64,000 nt of DNA from Shewanella pealeana ATCC 700345 (GTDB lineage Bacteria > Pseudomonadota > Gammaproteobacteria > Enterobacterales > Shewanellaceae). The notes below the pieces were generated by a model, which worked only from the letters and a program-made list of their open reading frames with translations, had not been told where the DNA came from and did not search any database. The stretch covers positions 3,719,001 through 3,783,000 of the forward strand of contig NC_009901.1 of assembly GCF_000018285.1 (NCBI RefSeq), in the 5' to 3' direction. The first letter of the stretch is position 1. Every line of letters starts with the position of its first letter. The position numbers and the translations under genes were made by a program. Positions 45,754 through 56,837 of this stretch are shown in pieces.

Positions 45754-46053
45754 ATGAACTTAACAACCAAACAAAAACAGCACTTAAAAGGCTTAGCGCA
45801 CAGTCTCAAGCCTGTAGTGATGCTTGGTGGCAACGGCTTGACTGAGGGAGTGCTGGCTGAAATTGATAATGCACTTTCACATCATGAATTGATTAAAGTG
45901 AAAGTAGCCTCTGGTGACAGAGAGCTTAAAAACGCTATCGTAGATGCCATTGTACGTGAAACTAAAGCTGAAAAAGTACAGCTTATCGGTCACGTTTTAG
46001 TACTGTTCCGTCAGTCTGAAGAAATGAAAATTGCTGTGCCTAAGGCAAAGTAA
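45754..46053 (+). CDS. yhbY: CRM-domain ribosome-assembly RNA-binding protein YhbY
   Basis: A 99-residue CRM (KH-like) protein that binds pre-50S particles. The family signature LTTKQKQHLKGLAHSLKPVVMLGGNGLTEGVL covers residues 3-34, and KVKVASGDRE follows. Length and divergence from rlmE match the E. coli arrangement (yhbY beside rlmE-ftsH). Confidence 0.95.
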   Translation: MNLTTKQKQHLKGLAHSLKPVVMLGGNGLTEGVLAEIDNALSHHELIKVKVASGDRELKNAIVDAIVRETKAEKVQLIGHVLVLFRQSEEMKIAVPKAK

Positions 46054-46102
46054 TTAACAAAGATCTCTTCATTCACATGAAAGATGCCTTTGTAAGATAA
46101 AT

Positions 46103-46138
46103 AAAAAGAGCCGCTGTTTATACAGCGGCTCTTTTTTT
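46103..46138. terminator. Bidirectional terminator between yhbY and secF
   Basis: A 15-bp stem, AAAAAGAGCCGCTGT (46103-46117) with ACAGCGGCTCTTTTT (46122-46136), four-base loop, T runs on both strands. It lies between convergent genes. Confidence 0.92.
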
Positions 46139-46145
46139 GTCTGCT

Positions 46146-47054
46146 TTATGGAGCGTCGCTAATCGGTTCAACCTTGTAATGCTCCGCACTCACTTTTAAG
46201 TACTCGGGTAAACAGGTTCCTACCGACACTGACGAGATAGTACCGATTAATATTCCTAAGAACATGGCAATCGAAAATCCTTGCAGCGGTGCCCCCCCCA
46301 TAATCCACAGTGCAGCTACTGTGAACAAGGTTGTACCACTGGTAACCATAGTTCGCGAAAAGGTGGCTTGTACTGCACTACTGCAAATTTCATCTATCGC
46401 CGCCTTAGGCTTAGCAATAAGCACTTCCCTAACCCTGTCGGCAATTACGATAGAATCATTTAAGGAGTAACCTAAGATGGCCAATACAGCGGCGAGAATC
46501 GTTAAGTTAAATTCCATTTGAGTCAGCGAGAAAAATGCCAGTACAAAGATGACATCATGAAACAAGGCCAGCAGTGCACCGCTAGCGAGTCGCCACTCAA
46601 AACGAAAACTTAGGTAGCCTAGGATACATAGCATAGCGGCTAATAGCGCCAAACCTCCTTGCTCAGCTAACTCTTGGCCTATCTGTGGCCCGACAATACT
46701 CGAGTTAAGAACTTCGACTTGATTTGTTAATGGTGCAAGTACTGTACGTATATCTGCTCCTGATACATCATCGACCTTTGCGTAACGCAGCACCCATCGG
46801 CCCGGCTCACCCGCAGAGATTACACTCACCTCTTGCTGTGAATCTTTACCTAATAACTCACTTATTTGAGCGGCTTTAATATTCGGATCGAGTTTAACTT
46901 CAGTTACCACACCGCCGGTAAAGTCCAGTCCTAAATTAAAACCATTAGTCAAGATGATGCCAATTGAAGCAAGCATGATCAGTAGCGAGAACACACTCGA
47001 TAGGTAACGTGCTTTGGTTAACTTGCTTAAGTTACTCATATTAATAAATTCCAT
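46146..47054 (-). CDS. secF: Protein export membrane protein SecF
   Basis: A 302-residue six-helix RND-like partner of SecD that uses proton flow to pull proteins through the translocon. GLDFTGGVVTEV (first periplasmic motif), LAILGYSLNDSIVIADRVRE and the C-terminal helix SIAMFLGILIGTISSVSVG are SecF signatures. Its ATG (47054) comes one base after the secD stop and uses an AAGGTG ribosome site within secD. A second ATG five codons in is possible. No yajC is nearby. Confidence 0.9.
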   Translation of the reverse strand: MEFINMSNLSKLTKARYLSSVFSLLIMLASIGIILTNGFNLGLDFTGGVVTEVKLDPNIKAAQISELLGKDSQQEVSVISAGEPGRWVLRYAKVDDVSGADIRTVLAPLTNQVEVLNSSIVGPQIGQELAEQGGLALLAAMLCILGYLSFRFEWRLASGALLALFHDVIFVLAFFSLTQMEFNLTILAAVLAILGYSLNDSIVIADRVREVLIAKPKAAIDEICSSAVQATFSRTMVTSGTTLFTVAALWIMGGAPLQGFSIAMFLGILIGTISSVSVGTCLPEYLKVSAEHYKVEPISDAP

Positions 47055-47055
47055 A

Positions 47056-48870
47056 TTACACCTTCACGTTACGACTAAAATCACGACCATATGCCCAGTT
47101 AACAAGCGCACGAGACGCAAATATTCCGGTAAACATACTGGTTAAAAGACCTAAACCTAGGGTTAGGGCAAAGCCCTGAATAGGGCCATTACCTATGGCG
47201 TAAAGCACCACGGCAGTGATCATTGTGGTGAAGTTAGCGTCAACAATGGTTGAAAATGCACTATCAAAGCCTCTGTCTATCGCGTGGGCAAAGCTACGCC
47301 CTTCTTTTAACTTATCTTTAATTCGCTCAAAAATAAGTACATTGGTATCAACAGCCATGCCGACGGTTAACACTAGGCCAGCAATACCCGGCAATGTTAA
47401 AACCGCGCCAGGGATCAGTGCCATAAGACCAAAAATAAGGATCATGTTGGCGACTAGCGCTACGTTCGCTATCCAGCCTAAACGGCGATACCAAAGCCCC
47501 ATAAACAGCAAGGTGACTCCCATGCCTAAAGCAAGTGCGGAGAAACCATTGGTAATGTTTTCTTCACCAAGACTTGGGCCGATGGTTCGCTCCTCAACAA
47601 TGGTCACAGGGGCTGTCATTGAGCCTGCTCTGAGTAAAAGCGCTAGCTGCTGAGCCTCGGCGTAATCCCCAGCGCCAGTAATACTAAAGCGATCGCCCAA
47701 TTGCGCTTGAATGGTCGCGACACTTATGACTTCAGTTGTTTGCCTAATTTGACCATTGTCATCACGGCTATATTCACTGTAAGAAGTCGCCATCGGCTTA
47801 CCGATATTGTCCCGAGAAAAGTCAGACATCATACTTCCACCTTCCCTGTCTAAATGGATCACCACTTCAGGTAAGCCCATCTCGCCAAGGGATGCCCTAG
47901 CATCGACGATATGCTCGCCGCCTAAAACCGCTCGTCTTGCCACATAAACTGGCTTACCTTGCTCATCTTTAAGTGTCTTTGCGTTGACAGAACCCGGCTG
48001 CTTCACCTGATAAAAAGCAAGGCTTGCAGTGGCGCCAATCACAGACTTGGCCGCGGCGGGATCTTGTACTCCAGGCAGTTCGATACGGATGCGGTGTTCA
48101 CCTTGACGCTGCACGACTGCTTCAGTGATCCCTAACTGCTCAATACGGCTGCGCATGATCTGCAAGTTTTGTTTAACGGTGAGATCGCGGATAGTAATCT
48201 TCTCGGCTTCAGTCATACCAACACTCAAAGACTGCTCACCTGAGTTTGAAACTTGCCAATTAGGGTATTGTTTATTGATAAACTGCCTGACAGCCCCTCT
48301 TTGCTCGAGTTCTTGAGCCGAAATTTGCACATTGCCATCGACTTGCTGCTGAACGGTCACACCATATAAAGCCTCTTGACGTACAAACTGCCTAACCGAT
48401 TCAATAAAGGTGTTGTATTGCAGCTTATAGACAGGCTCAATCTCCACATCAAGCAAGAACTGCACTCCCCCGCGCAGATCGAGCCCTAGCTTAATTGGCG
48501 AGAAGCCCAGGGATAATAACCAGTTTGGCGCTGCCGGCGCTAAGGTCAAAGTTATCTCTGTCGGGTCTTTGACCTGGTTGCTAAGGAATGATTTAAGCTG
48601 ACTCTGTTGCGAGTTATCATCTATTACAATCAGCGTCTGCCCAGAAGTTTGATCGATACGCTTAACTTTGACCCCTTGGGCAATCAGTAATTGGTGAAGC
48701 TCTAACGCATTGACCTTTAAACCGGCTTCTTTACTGATCTGAACCGCTGCATCCTCACCAAAAAAGGTCGGAAGCGCGCTGAACAACATGATGATGATAG
48801 TGACCACTAACAATACATATTTCCATGCTGAGTAGTGGTTCAAAATAGTGGTATTTTTCTGTTCTCTCAT
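47056..48870 (-). CDS. secD: Protein translocase subunit SecD
   Basis: A 604-residue partner of SecF. The frame is open to a TTG at 48930, but the ATG at 48870 gives MREQKNTTILNHYSAWKYVLL with the first helix in the usual place, so I prefer it; its ribosome site is weak. Landmarks are GLDLRGGVQFLLDVE, the P1/P4 periplasmic domains, and the C-terminal helices with LVLTVGMAVDTNVLIFERIKD. In most gammaproteobacteria secD follows tgt-yajC. Here it stands between greA and yhbY without yajC, so it may be a second secDF set. Confidence 0.9.
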   Translation of the reverse strand: MREQKNTTILNHYSAWKYVLLVVTIIIMLFSALPTFFGEDAAVQISKEAGLKVNALELHQLLIAQGVKVKRIDQTSGQTLIVIDDNSQQSQLKSFLSNQVKDPTEITLTLAPAAPNWLLSLGFSPIKLGLDLRGGVQFLLDVEIEPVYKLQYNTFIESVRQFVRQEALYGVTVQQQVDGNVQISAQELEQRGAVRQFINKQYPNWQVSNSGEQSLSVGMTEAEKITIRDLTVKQNLQIMRSRIEQLGITEAVVQRQGEHRIRIELPGVQDPAAAKSVIGATASLAFYQVKQPGSVNAKTLKDEQGKPVYVARRAVLGGEHIVDARASLGEMGLPEVVIHLDREGGSMMSDFSRDNIGKPMATSYSEYSRDDNGQIRQTTEVISVATIQAQLGDRFSITGAGDYAEAQQLALLLRAGSMTAPVTIVEERTIGPSLGEENITNGFSALALGMGVTLLFMGLWYRRLGWIANVALVANMILIFGLMALIPGAVLTLPGIAGLVLTVGMAVDTNVLIFERIKDKLKEGRSFAHAIDRGFDSAFSTIVDANFTTMITAVVLYAIGNGPIQGFALTLGLGLLTSMFTGIFASRALVNWAYGRDFSRNVKV

Positions 48871-49171
48871 AATTTTTTTGCTCTTTAAATTGCCTAAAAC
48901 GCGATGAAGACTTGCTGTTTCCCGCTTCAACCAGTAATGGTGGGCAGGAGCAGAGCAACCTCGCGGTAATCGCTATCGAGAACAGTAACAATTATAGAGC
49001 CATGTAGATTAGAGGCTTAAACTGTATAGCGGTCCATTACTTGCCCCACAATACATAAAGCTGAGTATTGAGGATATTTAAGAAGGTAAACACACGACCA
49101 AGCGTGCAGCTTAAGCTTCTATACAGGTAAAGGAGATTCTCGATAGGTAAGCCAAAACAGGCTTATGTAAC
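48871..49171. other. Spacer upstream of secD
   Basis: About 301 bp between the exported-protein gene and secD, presumably with the secD promoter. No convincing hairpin, repeat or operator was seen. Confidence 0.35.
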
Positions 49172-49672
49172 TTAGGCTAATGAGCGAGCTTGAGAGAAAC
49201 GATAGAGCAGATTGGACTCTTTCCATGCGGAGAGTCGATGGGAGGCGCTTTTGATATGCAGCAACCAATCAAGGGCTGGCGCAAAATCTATGCGATAGCC
49301 AACGGTTAGAGATGGAACCGCTGGTGAGACAAATTCAAATGCGAGTAGATAATCAGGACGTGTTTGTTGTAGGTCGTGCTGAGAGAAACTCACAAAACGT
49401 TGAGATACAAGAGGAGCATACTCAGAGTCATTACTTTGCTTCTTCTGGGCATGATTATCTTTTAGCGTGACCGGATTTCCACCAGAAGTACTTAGACTTG
49501 GCAATATGTCCGCCACAGCTAAACCAAGGCTTTGTTGCTGGTCATTAACGTGCTCAGCTTCCCATGCATCGACATGAGTTTGGTTTTGCTCAGACGCATT
49601 TGCACACATAGGCGTGAGAAATAACCCCCCTATGAATAACAAAATGAATCCAAATCGTACCAATAACTGCAC
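49172..49672 (-). CDS. Hypothetical exported protein
   Basis: A 166-residue protein with a clear signal peptide (~1-26: hydrophobic core FGFILLFIGGLFL, ending MCANA before SEQNQ). The mature part has no cysteine and no family I recognise. The C-terminal half shows short beta-like patterns (YLLAFEFVSPAVPSLTVGYRIDF). It lies between greA and secD on the same strand with gaps of about 150 and 300 bp, so it is probably its own unit. A periplasmic or envelope location is inferred from the signal only. Confidence 0.6.
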   Translation of the reverse strand: MQLLVRFGFILLFIGGLFLTPMCANASEQNQTHVDAWEAEHVNDQQQSLGLAVADILPSLSTSGGNPVTLKDNHAQKKQSNDSEYAPLVSQRFVSFSQHDLQQTRPDYLLAFEFVSPAVPSLTVGYRIDFAPALDWLLHIKSASHRLSAWKESNLLYRFSQARSLA

Positions 49673-49774
49673 TTAACTTCCTAATATATGTCTCGTTTAT
49701 GAATTACATACTAAACACTGTATGACGCAGATACAAACCTTTTAATATTTTAACTCTAAAGCAAACGAATTCCA

Positions 49775-49804
49775 CAAATAACAAAGCCGCAAAAAAGCGG
49801 CTTT
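49775..49804 (-). terminator. Terminator of greA
   Basis: Stem AAAGCCGC (49783-49790) with GCGGCTTT (49797-49804), six-base loop; the minus-strand tail is GTTATTTG, a moderate T run. It is 22 bp past the stop. Confidence 0.75.
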
Positions 49805-49826
49805 ATTCATTTATCTGACCTTAAGG

Positions 49827-50303
49827 TTAGATATATTCAACTTTGATAATTTCAAAATCATTGGTGCCGCCTGGCGTCACAATCGAGATCTCATCATCTA
49901 GACTCTTACCAATAAGCCCACGTGCAATTGGTGAGCTAACTGATAGAAGATTTTCTCTAATGTTAGCTTCATCTTCACCCACGATGCGGTAAGTCACTTC
50001 TTCATCTGTATCAACATTTACAATCGTTACAGTAGAACCGAAGATTACGCGGCCATTGTTAGCCATAGTCGTGACATCGATGATCTGTGCGTGAGAAAGC
50101 TTACCTTCAATATCTCTTACGCGCGCTTCGCATAAACCTTGCTCTTCACGGGCAGCGTGATATTCAGCATTTTCTTTCAAGTCGCCTAATTCGCGTGCTT
50201 CGCCAATTGCTTCTGCAATTTTTGGACGACGCTCAAATTTAAGGTGATCTAATTCTTTGCGCAGCTGTGCAGCACCGACAATGGTCATTGGAACCGTACT
50301 CAT
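49827..50303 (-). CDS. greA: Transcription elongation factor GreA
   Basis: A 158-residue factor that rescues backtracked RNA polymerase by stimulating transcript cleavage. The N-terminal coiled coil (~residues 10-75) has the tip acidic pair in [15 protein letters not shown]; the C-terminal FKBP-like domain includes [16 protein letters not shown] and a PGG turn. Standard length. It lies downstream of carAB as in Shewanella generally. Confidence 0.96.
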   Translation of the reverse strand: MSTVPMTIVGAAQLRKELDHLKFERRPKIAEAIGEARELGDLKENAEYHAAREEQGLCEARVRDIEGKLSHAQIIDVTTMANNGRVIFGSTVTIVNVDTDEEVTYRIVGEDEANIRENLLSVSSPIARGLIGKSLDDEISIVTPGGTNDFEIIKVEYI

Positions 50304-50660
50304 AAGCTTCTTTCGTCTCCTTTAAAACAAAAGCAGGCCTTACCAACATTGGTCGTTAGTAAGGAAAAATCTGGTGGAATTGCGTTATTGTAAACGCTGA
50401 GGGCAACCGATGCACCCAAATCTGTACTTGTACGCGATCTCAATAACAGTTGACCTAAATTTACAGCAGATAAATCTAATCAAACCATGCTGAGGGTTAA
50501 AAAACACTCGCTTCAATGTAAGACAGTAGAGCTTACTCAACCTTCAGCCTAGTTGCTAGAGATGCTGCAACTATTTTTATTGAATGCCAGCTCTATCGAG
50601 GCAATTAACGCCATACAATAAAAAAGGCCGCTTAAAGCGGCCTTTTATTTTAAGCTTCGC
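50304..50660. other. Spacer between carB and greA
   Basis: A 357-bp gap with the carB terminator at its right end and the greA promoter/leader. In the leader, CCTTAC (about 50338-50343) can pair with GTAAGG (about 50358-50363). Nothing else stands out. Confidence 0.4.
50616..50646 (-). terminator. Intrinsic terminator of carB
   Basis: Stem AAAAGGCCGC (50622-50631) with GCGGCCTTTT (50637-50646), five-base loop, T run on the minus strand, 14 bp past the carB stop. Confidence 0.9.
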
Positions 50661-53600
50661 TTACTTAGTAATACGCTTATGCAGCTCTTGTACTGACGTC
50701 ACGTTCGAGCGGTCATCCGCCGAGTGAGCCATACAAGTTGCAAAGGCAGCATTCAAAGTCGTTGTGTAGTTCACCTTGTAACGCAGTGCACCACGACGTA
50801 GCTGACGTGAATCTTCAATCGCCTTACGACCTTCTGTCGTGTTAACGATATAGGTGTACTCACCGTTCTTGATACGGTCAAGAATATGAGGACGACCTTC
50901 GTGTACCTTGTTCACTAGACGTGGGTTAATACCCGCTTCGCCTAAGATAACCGCAGTACCGTGTGTTGCGTCAATCTGATAACCCAATGCAATTAATTGC
51001 GCGGCTAAATCGGCAACACGAGCCTTATCGCTGTTACGAACAGACAAGAGTGCACGGCCAGACTTAGGCACTTCAGATGTCGCACCTAACTGCGCTTTAG
51101 CATAGGCTTCAGCAAACGTATCACCCACACCCATAACCTCACCCGTTGATCGCATCTCAGGGCCAAGCAATGGGTCAACACCTGGGAACTTGTTAAACGG
51201 CAATACCACTTCTTTTACAGAGTAGAATGGCGGAATAACTTCTTCGGTGAAGTTCTGTGATTTAAGGCTTTGACCCGCCATCACACGCGCGGCAATCTTA
51301 GCTAATGGAACGCCAGTCGCCTTCGATACAAATGGTACGGTACGCGCTGCACGTGGGTTAACTTCGATCATGTAGATCTCGTTATCCTTCACTGCAAACT
51401 GTACGTTCATCAGACCAATTACGCCTAGCTCCATTGCAAGCTTACCCACCTGCTCACGCATGCGGTCTTGAATGTCTTGGCTTAGGCTATATGGAGGCAA
51501 TGAACAACCAGAGTCACCAGAGTGAACACCCGCTTGCTCGATATGTTCCATGATTGAGCCAATCACAACCGTTTCGCCATCACATACTGCGTCGATGTCG
51601 ATTTCGATTGCGTTGTCTAGGAAACGGTCAAGTAGCACTGGAGACGCGTTAGAAACACTTACCGCTTCATTAAAGTAGCGACGTAAATCTTGCTCGTCAT
51701 AAACGATTTCCATTGCACGGCCACCTAAAACATAAGATGGACGAACCACTAACGGATAACCAATACGCTCAGCTGAGATCACTGCGCCTTCTACGGTTGT
51801 TACCGTATCATTTTCTGGCTGCATCATGCCTAAACGCTGAATTGCTTGCTGGAAACGCTCACGGTCTTCAGCACGGTCAATTGCATCAGGGCTAGTACCA
51901 ATAATTGGTACGCCAGCGGCTTCAAGGTCGCGTGCTAGTTTAAGCGGTGTTTGACCACCGTACTGCACGATAACGCCTTTTGGCTTTTCGATACGTACGA
52001 TTTCAAGCACATCTTCAAAAGTTACTGACTCGAAGTACAGACGATCTGATGTGTCGTAGTCGGTAGAAACGGTTTCAGGGTTACAGTTAACCATGATGGT
52101 CTCGTACCCGTCTTCACGTAGCGCCAATGCTGCATGTACACAACAGTAATCAAACTCAATACCTTGGCCAATACGGTTTGGACCACCACCTAAAATCATG
52201 ATCTTGTCACGATTTGATGGATTCGCTTCACACTCATCTTCATAAGTTGAGTACATGTAAGCCGTATCTGTTGAGAATTCAGCCGCGCAGGTATCAACAC
52301 GCTTATACACTGGGTGAATTTCAAAACGAGTACGCAGCTTACGCACTTCAGTCTCGCTCACACCAGCTAGTGCAGCTAAACGAGAATCGGCAAAACCTTT
52401 GCGCTTAAGCTTGCGTAGAACGTCTTCACTTAATCCAGCAAGACCGATTTCAGCGACTTGCGCTTCAGACTTAAGCAAGTCTTCAAGCTGCACAAGGAAC
52501 CAAGGGTCAATATTAGTTAAGCCAAAGATATCATCAACCGACAGACCCGCACGGAATGCATCAGCAATATACCAAATACGTTCTGCGCCCGGCTCTTTAA
52601 GCTCGTGACGAATACGTGATAATGCTTCTGGTTCTGCCAAGTCGATTTCTGGGCATAAACCATTTTTACCCACTTCAAGTCCACGAAGGGCTTTTTGTAG
52701 TGACTCTTGGAATGTACGGCCAATCGCCATCACTTCACCCACAGACTTCATCTGTGTAGTTAGACGGTCATTAGCACCAGCAAACTTTTCAAAGTTAAAA
52801 CGCGGGATTTTAGTTACAACGTAATCGATTGCAGGCTCAAATGATGCTGGAGTTGCACCGCCGGTAATGTCGTTGCTAAGCTCATCGAGAGTGAAGCCAA
52901 CCGCTAGCTTGGCTGCAATCTTTGCAATCGGGAAACCGGTTGCTTTCGATGCTAGTGCAGAAGAACGTGATACACGAGGGTTCATCTCGATGATAACCAT
53001 ACGGCCATCAACAGGATTAATACCAAACTGTACGTTTGAACCGCCAGTTTCAACACCAATCTCACGCAATACTGCAAGTGATGCATTACGCATCAATTGG
53101 TATTCTTTGTCAGTTAGGGTTTGTGCTGGTGCAACCGTAATTGAGTCACCAGTGTGAACGCCCATTGGGTCAAAGTTTTCGATTGCACAGACGATAATAC
53201 AGTTATCGTTGCGGTCACGTACCACTTCCATCTCGTACTCTTTCCAACCAATCAAAGATTCGTCGATAAGCAGTTCGCTAGTGGGTGATAGCTCAAGACC
53301 TTGAGAACAGATATCCTCAAACTCTTCTTTGTTATAAGCGATACCACCGCCGCTGCCACCCATAGTGAATGACGGACGGATAATACACGGGTAGCCAACT
53401 TCTGCTTGAACAGCGCGGGCTTCATCCATGTTGTGCGCGATACCAGCACGAGGACACTCAAGGCCAATCGACTTCATTGCCTTATCGAAACGGCTACGGT
53501 CCTCAGCTTTGTCGATTGCATCGGCTGTTGCGCCAATCATTTCAACATTGAATTCTTTTAGTACACCACGGCTTTCAAGCTCAAGCGCACAGTTAAGTGC

Positions 53601-53882
53601 TGTTTGGCCGCCCATGGTTGGCAAAATCGCATCAGGACGCTCTTTGGCAATAATGTTACGTACTACTTCCCAGTGAATAGGTTCGATGTAAGTCGCATCG
53701 GCCATCTCTGGGTCAGTCATAATGGTTGCAGGGTTTGAGTTAACAAGAATAACTCGGTAGCCTTCTTCGCGTAGGGCTTTACAGGCTTGGGCGCCTGAGT
53801 AGTCAAACTCACAGGCTTGACCAATTACAATCGGTCCAGCACCTAGGATAAGAATACTCTTTATATCTGTACGTTTTGGCAT
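50661..53882 (-). CDS. carB: Carbamoyl-phosphate synthase large subunit
   Basis: A 1073-residue subunit with two homologous ATP-grasp halves making carbamoyl phosphate from bicarbonate, ATP and glutamine-derived ammonia, for pyrimidine and arginine synthesis. The opening [22 protein letters not shown], the repeat [17 protein letters not shown] at the second half, [18 protein letters not shown] and its second-half counterpart [18 protein letters not shown] are all intact, as is the C-terminal allosteric domain. Its start is 28 bp after carA. Confidence 0.97.
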   Translation of the reverse strand: MPKRTDIKSILILGAGPIVIGQACEFDYSGAQACKALREEGYRVILVNSNPATIMTDPEMADATYIEPIHWEVVRNIIAKERPDAILPTMGGQTALNCALELESRGVLKEFNVEMIGATADAIDKAEDRSRFDKAMKSIGLECPRAGIAHNMDEARAVQAEVGYPCIIRPSFTMGGSGGGIAYNKEEFEDICSQGLELSPTSELLIDESLIGWKEYEMEVVRDRNDNCIIVCAIENFDPMGVHTGDSITVAPAQTLTDKEYQLMRNASLAVLREIGVETGGSNVQFGINPVDGRMVIIEMNPRVSRSSALASKATGFPIAKIAAKLAVGFTLDELSNDITGGATPASFEPAIDYVVTKIPRFNFEKFAGANDRLTTQMKSVGEVMAIGRTFQESLQKALRGLEVGKNGLCPEIDLAEPEALSRIRHELKEPGAERIWYIADAFRAGLSVDDIFGLTNIDPWFLVQLEDLLKSEAQVAEIGLAGLSEDVLRKLKRKGFADSRLAALAGVSETEVRKLRTRFEIHPVYKRVDTCAAEFSTDTAYMYSTYEDECEANPSNRDKIMILGGGPNRIGQGIEFDYCCVHAALALREDGYETIMVNCNPETVSTDYDTSDRLYFESVTFEDVLEIVRIEKPKGVIVQYGGQTPLKLARDLEAAGVPIIGTSPDAIDRAEDRERFQQAIQRLGMMQPENDTVTTVEGAVISAERIGYPLVVRPSYVLGGRAMEIVYDEQDLRRYFNEAVSVSNASPVLLDRFLDNAIEIDIDAVCDGETVVIGSIMEHIEQAGVHSGDSGCSLPPYSLSQDIQDRMREQVGKLAMELGVIGLMNVQFAVKDNEIYMIEVNPRAARTVPFVSKATGVPLAKIAARVMAGQSLKSQNFTEEVIPPFYSVKEVVLPFNKFPGVDPLLGPEMRSTGEVMGVGDTFAEAYAKAQLGATSEVPKSGRALLSVRNSDKARVADLAAQLIALGYQIDATHGTAVILGEAGINPRLVNKVHEGRPHILDRIKNGEYTYIVNTTEGRKAIEDSRQLRRGALRYKVNYTTTLNAAFATCMAHSADDRSNVTSVQELHKRITK

Positions 53883-53910
53883 TGCTTAAATCTTCTCCAG
53901 GATGAGGTTA

Positions 53911-55056
53911 CTACTTGGCGTTTTTGCGGTACAAGTCAATCAAATCAATGAAATGATCAAACAGTGGCGCCGCATCATTTGGTCCTGGACTTGCTTCAGG
54001 GTGTCCTTGGAAACTAAATGCTGGCTTATCTGTAAGATGAATACCTTGCAAAGAGCCATCAAACAGAGACTTGTGAGTCACTTTAATGTTGGCTGGCAGC
54101 GTTGATTCATCAGCAGCAAAACCATGGTTTTGGCTGGTGATCATCACATTACCTTGCTCAATATTGCTTACAGGGTGGTTAGCACCGTGATGACCAAACT
54201 TCATTTTCAGTGTTTTAGCACCTGAAGCTAACGCTAATAACTGGTGACCCAAGCAGATACCGAAAACAGGAATGTCTGTTTTTAAGATTTCTTGGATTGC
54301 AGCAATAGCGTAATCACATGGCTCTGGGTCGCCAGGACCGTTCGACAGGAATACCCCATCAGGATTCATTGCAAGCACTTCGGCTGCAGGAGTTTGTGCA
54401 GGCACAACCGTCACATCACAACCGCGGTCAACCAACATACGTAAGATGTTGCGCTTAACACCATAGTCGTAGGCAACCACTTTATACTTAAGCTCAGCTT
54501 CTGGCGTGTCAGACGGCAAACCGCCAACTAAACGCCAGCTACCGCTGCGCCATGAGTACGTTTCGTTTGTAGTGACTTCTTTGGCTAAATCCATGCCTTT
54601 AAGACCAGGGAAGGCTTTAGCTGCAGCTAAAGCTTTAGCTTCATCTAAATCACCAACCATGATACAACCGGCTTGGGCGCCTTTCTCGCGTAGGATACGA
54701 GTTAATTTACGAGTATCGATATCAGCAATACCAACAACGTTGTTAGCGACCAAATAATCGCTTAAAGATTGCTGATTACGAAAATTACTTGCGATTAACG
54801 GCAAGTCTCGAATGATAAGGCCACATGCATGAACAGAATCAGATTCTGTGTCTTCATCATTGGTACCAGTATTACCAATATGTGGATAAGTGAGGGTTAC
54901 AATTTGACGTGAATATGATGGATCAGTCAAAATTTCTTGGTAACCGGTCATTGAAGTGTTAAAAACGACTTCACCAACAGACATCCCTTCAGCACCAATT
55001 GCAGTGCCAGAAAAAATGGTTCCATCTTCAAGTACGAGTAAGGCAGACTTTGTCAA
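53911..55056 (-). CDS. carA: Carbamoyl-phosphate synthase small subunit
   Basis: A 381-residue glutaminase subunit that passes ammonia to CarB. The class I amidotransferase nucleophile is the Cys in [16 protein letters not shown], with the later His-Glu in [10 protein letters not shown]-terminal [17 protein letters not shown] and [17 protein letters not shown] are family features. First gene of carAB. The AT-rich ~190-bp upstream region should hold the promoter, but I could not define arginine or pyrimidine operators. Confidence 0.97.
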   Translation of the reverse strand: MTKSALLVLEDGTIFSGTAIGAEGMSVGEVVFNTSMTGYQEILTDPSYSRQIVTLTYPHIGNTGTNDEDTESDSVHACGLIIRDLPLIASNFRNQQSLSDYLVANNVVGIADIDTRKLTRILREKGAQAGCIMVGDLDEAKALAAAKAFPGLKGMDLAKEVTTNETYSWRSGSWRLVGGLPSDTPEAELKYKVVAYDYGVKRNILRMLVDRGCDVTVVPAQTPAAEVLAMNPDGVFLSNGPGDPEPCDYAIAAIQEILKTDIPVFGICLGHQLLALASGAKTLKMKFGHHGANHPVSNIEQGNVMITSQNHGFAADESTLPANIKVTHKSLFDGSLQGIHLTDKPAFSFQGHPEASPGPNDAAPLFDHFIDLIDLYRKNAK

Positions 55057-55221
55057 CGCGACCTCCGAAAAAGAGCCAAATCATTGAAATTAATTGTTTT
55101 TTATATGTTTTTAAAATACCAACTTTCGCTAAAATGCAAAATTTTGACAAATTCCGCCGAGTTTATATGTAAAACATCAACTCGTCTATAGTTCATTCTA
55201 GTATTTTGTCAAAAAAATTTT

Positions 55222-55249
55222 CAAGCAAAAAAAACCGCTAATAGCGGTT

Positions 55250-55251
<2 letters not shown>
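55222..55251 (-). terminator. Intrinsic terminator of dapB
   Basis: Stem AAAACCGCT (55231-55239) with AGCGGTTTT (55243-55251), three-base loop, eight T on the minus strand. The stem overlaps the dapB stop codon (55250-55252). Confidence 0.88.
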
Positions 55252-56095
<844 letters not shown>

Positions 56096-56097
56096 TC

Positions 56098-56127
56098 AAA
56101 AAAAAGCCTAAGTATTAACTTAGGCTT
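56098..56127 (-). terminator. Intrinsic terminator of fklB
   Basis: A 10-bp stem, AAGCCTAAGT (56104-56113) with ACTTAGGCTT (56118-56127), four-base loop, T run on the minus strand. It lies between fklB and dapB. Confidence 0.88.
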
Positions 56128-56137
56128 ATTGTCTAAC

Positions 56138-56755
56138 TTAGATAATATCTAATAATTCAACTTCGAATACCAAAGTTGAATATGGTGGGATCGCAGCGCC
56201 TGCGCCGCGCTCACCGTATGCTAGGTGCTGTGGTACAAACAGTCTCCACTTAGAACCTGTAGGCATAAGCTGTAGTGCTTCAGTCCAGCCAGCGATAACG
56301 CCAGAAACTGGGAATTCAGCTGGCTCGCCACGAGCTACTGAGCTATCAAATACATCACCAGAGATGAAAGTACCGTGATAGTGAGTACGTACTGTAGAGT
56401 CGTAACCTGGCTTGTCACCATTACCTTCGGTAATGATTTCGTATTGTAGACCTGAGTCCAAAGTTACAACGCCTTCGCGAGCACCGTTATCAGCAAGGAA
56501 TTTTTCACCTACTTCTGATGCAGCCGCTGCAGCAGCTTCTTGAACTTTCTGGATACGCTGGCTGATTTCAGTGAATGCAATTTGCATATCTTGCATAGAT
56601 ACAACACTTTCTTTACCTTCGAAAGCGTCAGATAGACCCAATTGAACAGCAGAAATATCGATACCTTCAAACGAGTTAGCGGCTAGTTGCTCACCTAGTT
56701 GACGACCAACACCGTAGCTTGCTTGACCTTCAATTGTACTGAACTTATCAGACAT
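56138..56755 (-). CDS. fklB: FKBP-type peptidyl-prolyl isomerase FklB
   Basis: A 205-residue proline isomerase, almost the size of E. coli FklB (206). The N-terminal dimerisation helices (~1-90) begin MSDKFSTIEGQASYGVGRQLGEQ. The FKBP domain (~95-205) has VRTHYHGTFISGDVFDSSV, WTEALQLMPTGSKWRLFVP and YSTLVFEVELLDI. No signal peptide, so cytoplasmic. It has its own terminator before dapB. Confidence 0.92.
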   Translation of the reverse strand: MSDKFSTIEGQASYGVGRQLGEQLAANSFEGIDISAVQLGLSDAFEGKESVVSMQDMQIAFTEISQRIQKVQEAAAAAASEVGEKFLADNGAREGVVTLDSGLQYEIITEGNGDKPGYDSTVRTHYHGTFISGDVFDSSVARGEPAEFPVSGVIAGWTEALQLMPTGSKWRLFVPQHLAYGERGAGAAIPPYSTLVFEVELLDII

Positions 56756-56837
56756 AATGATTGTACTCTCAATGATTCAATGAATTTTCGCGCCGAACTT
56801 TATCATAATTTCTGTGATATTGCCCTAAAAACTGCAG

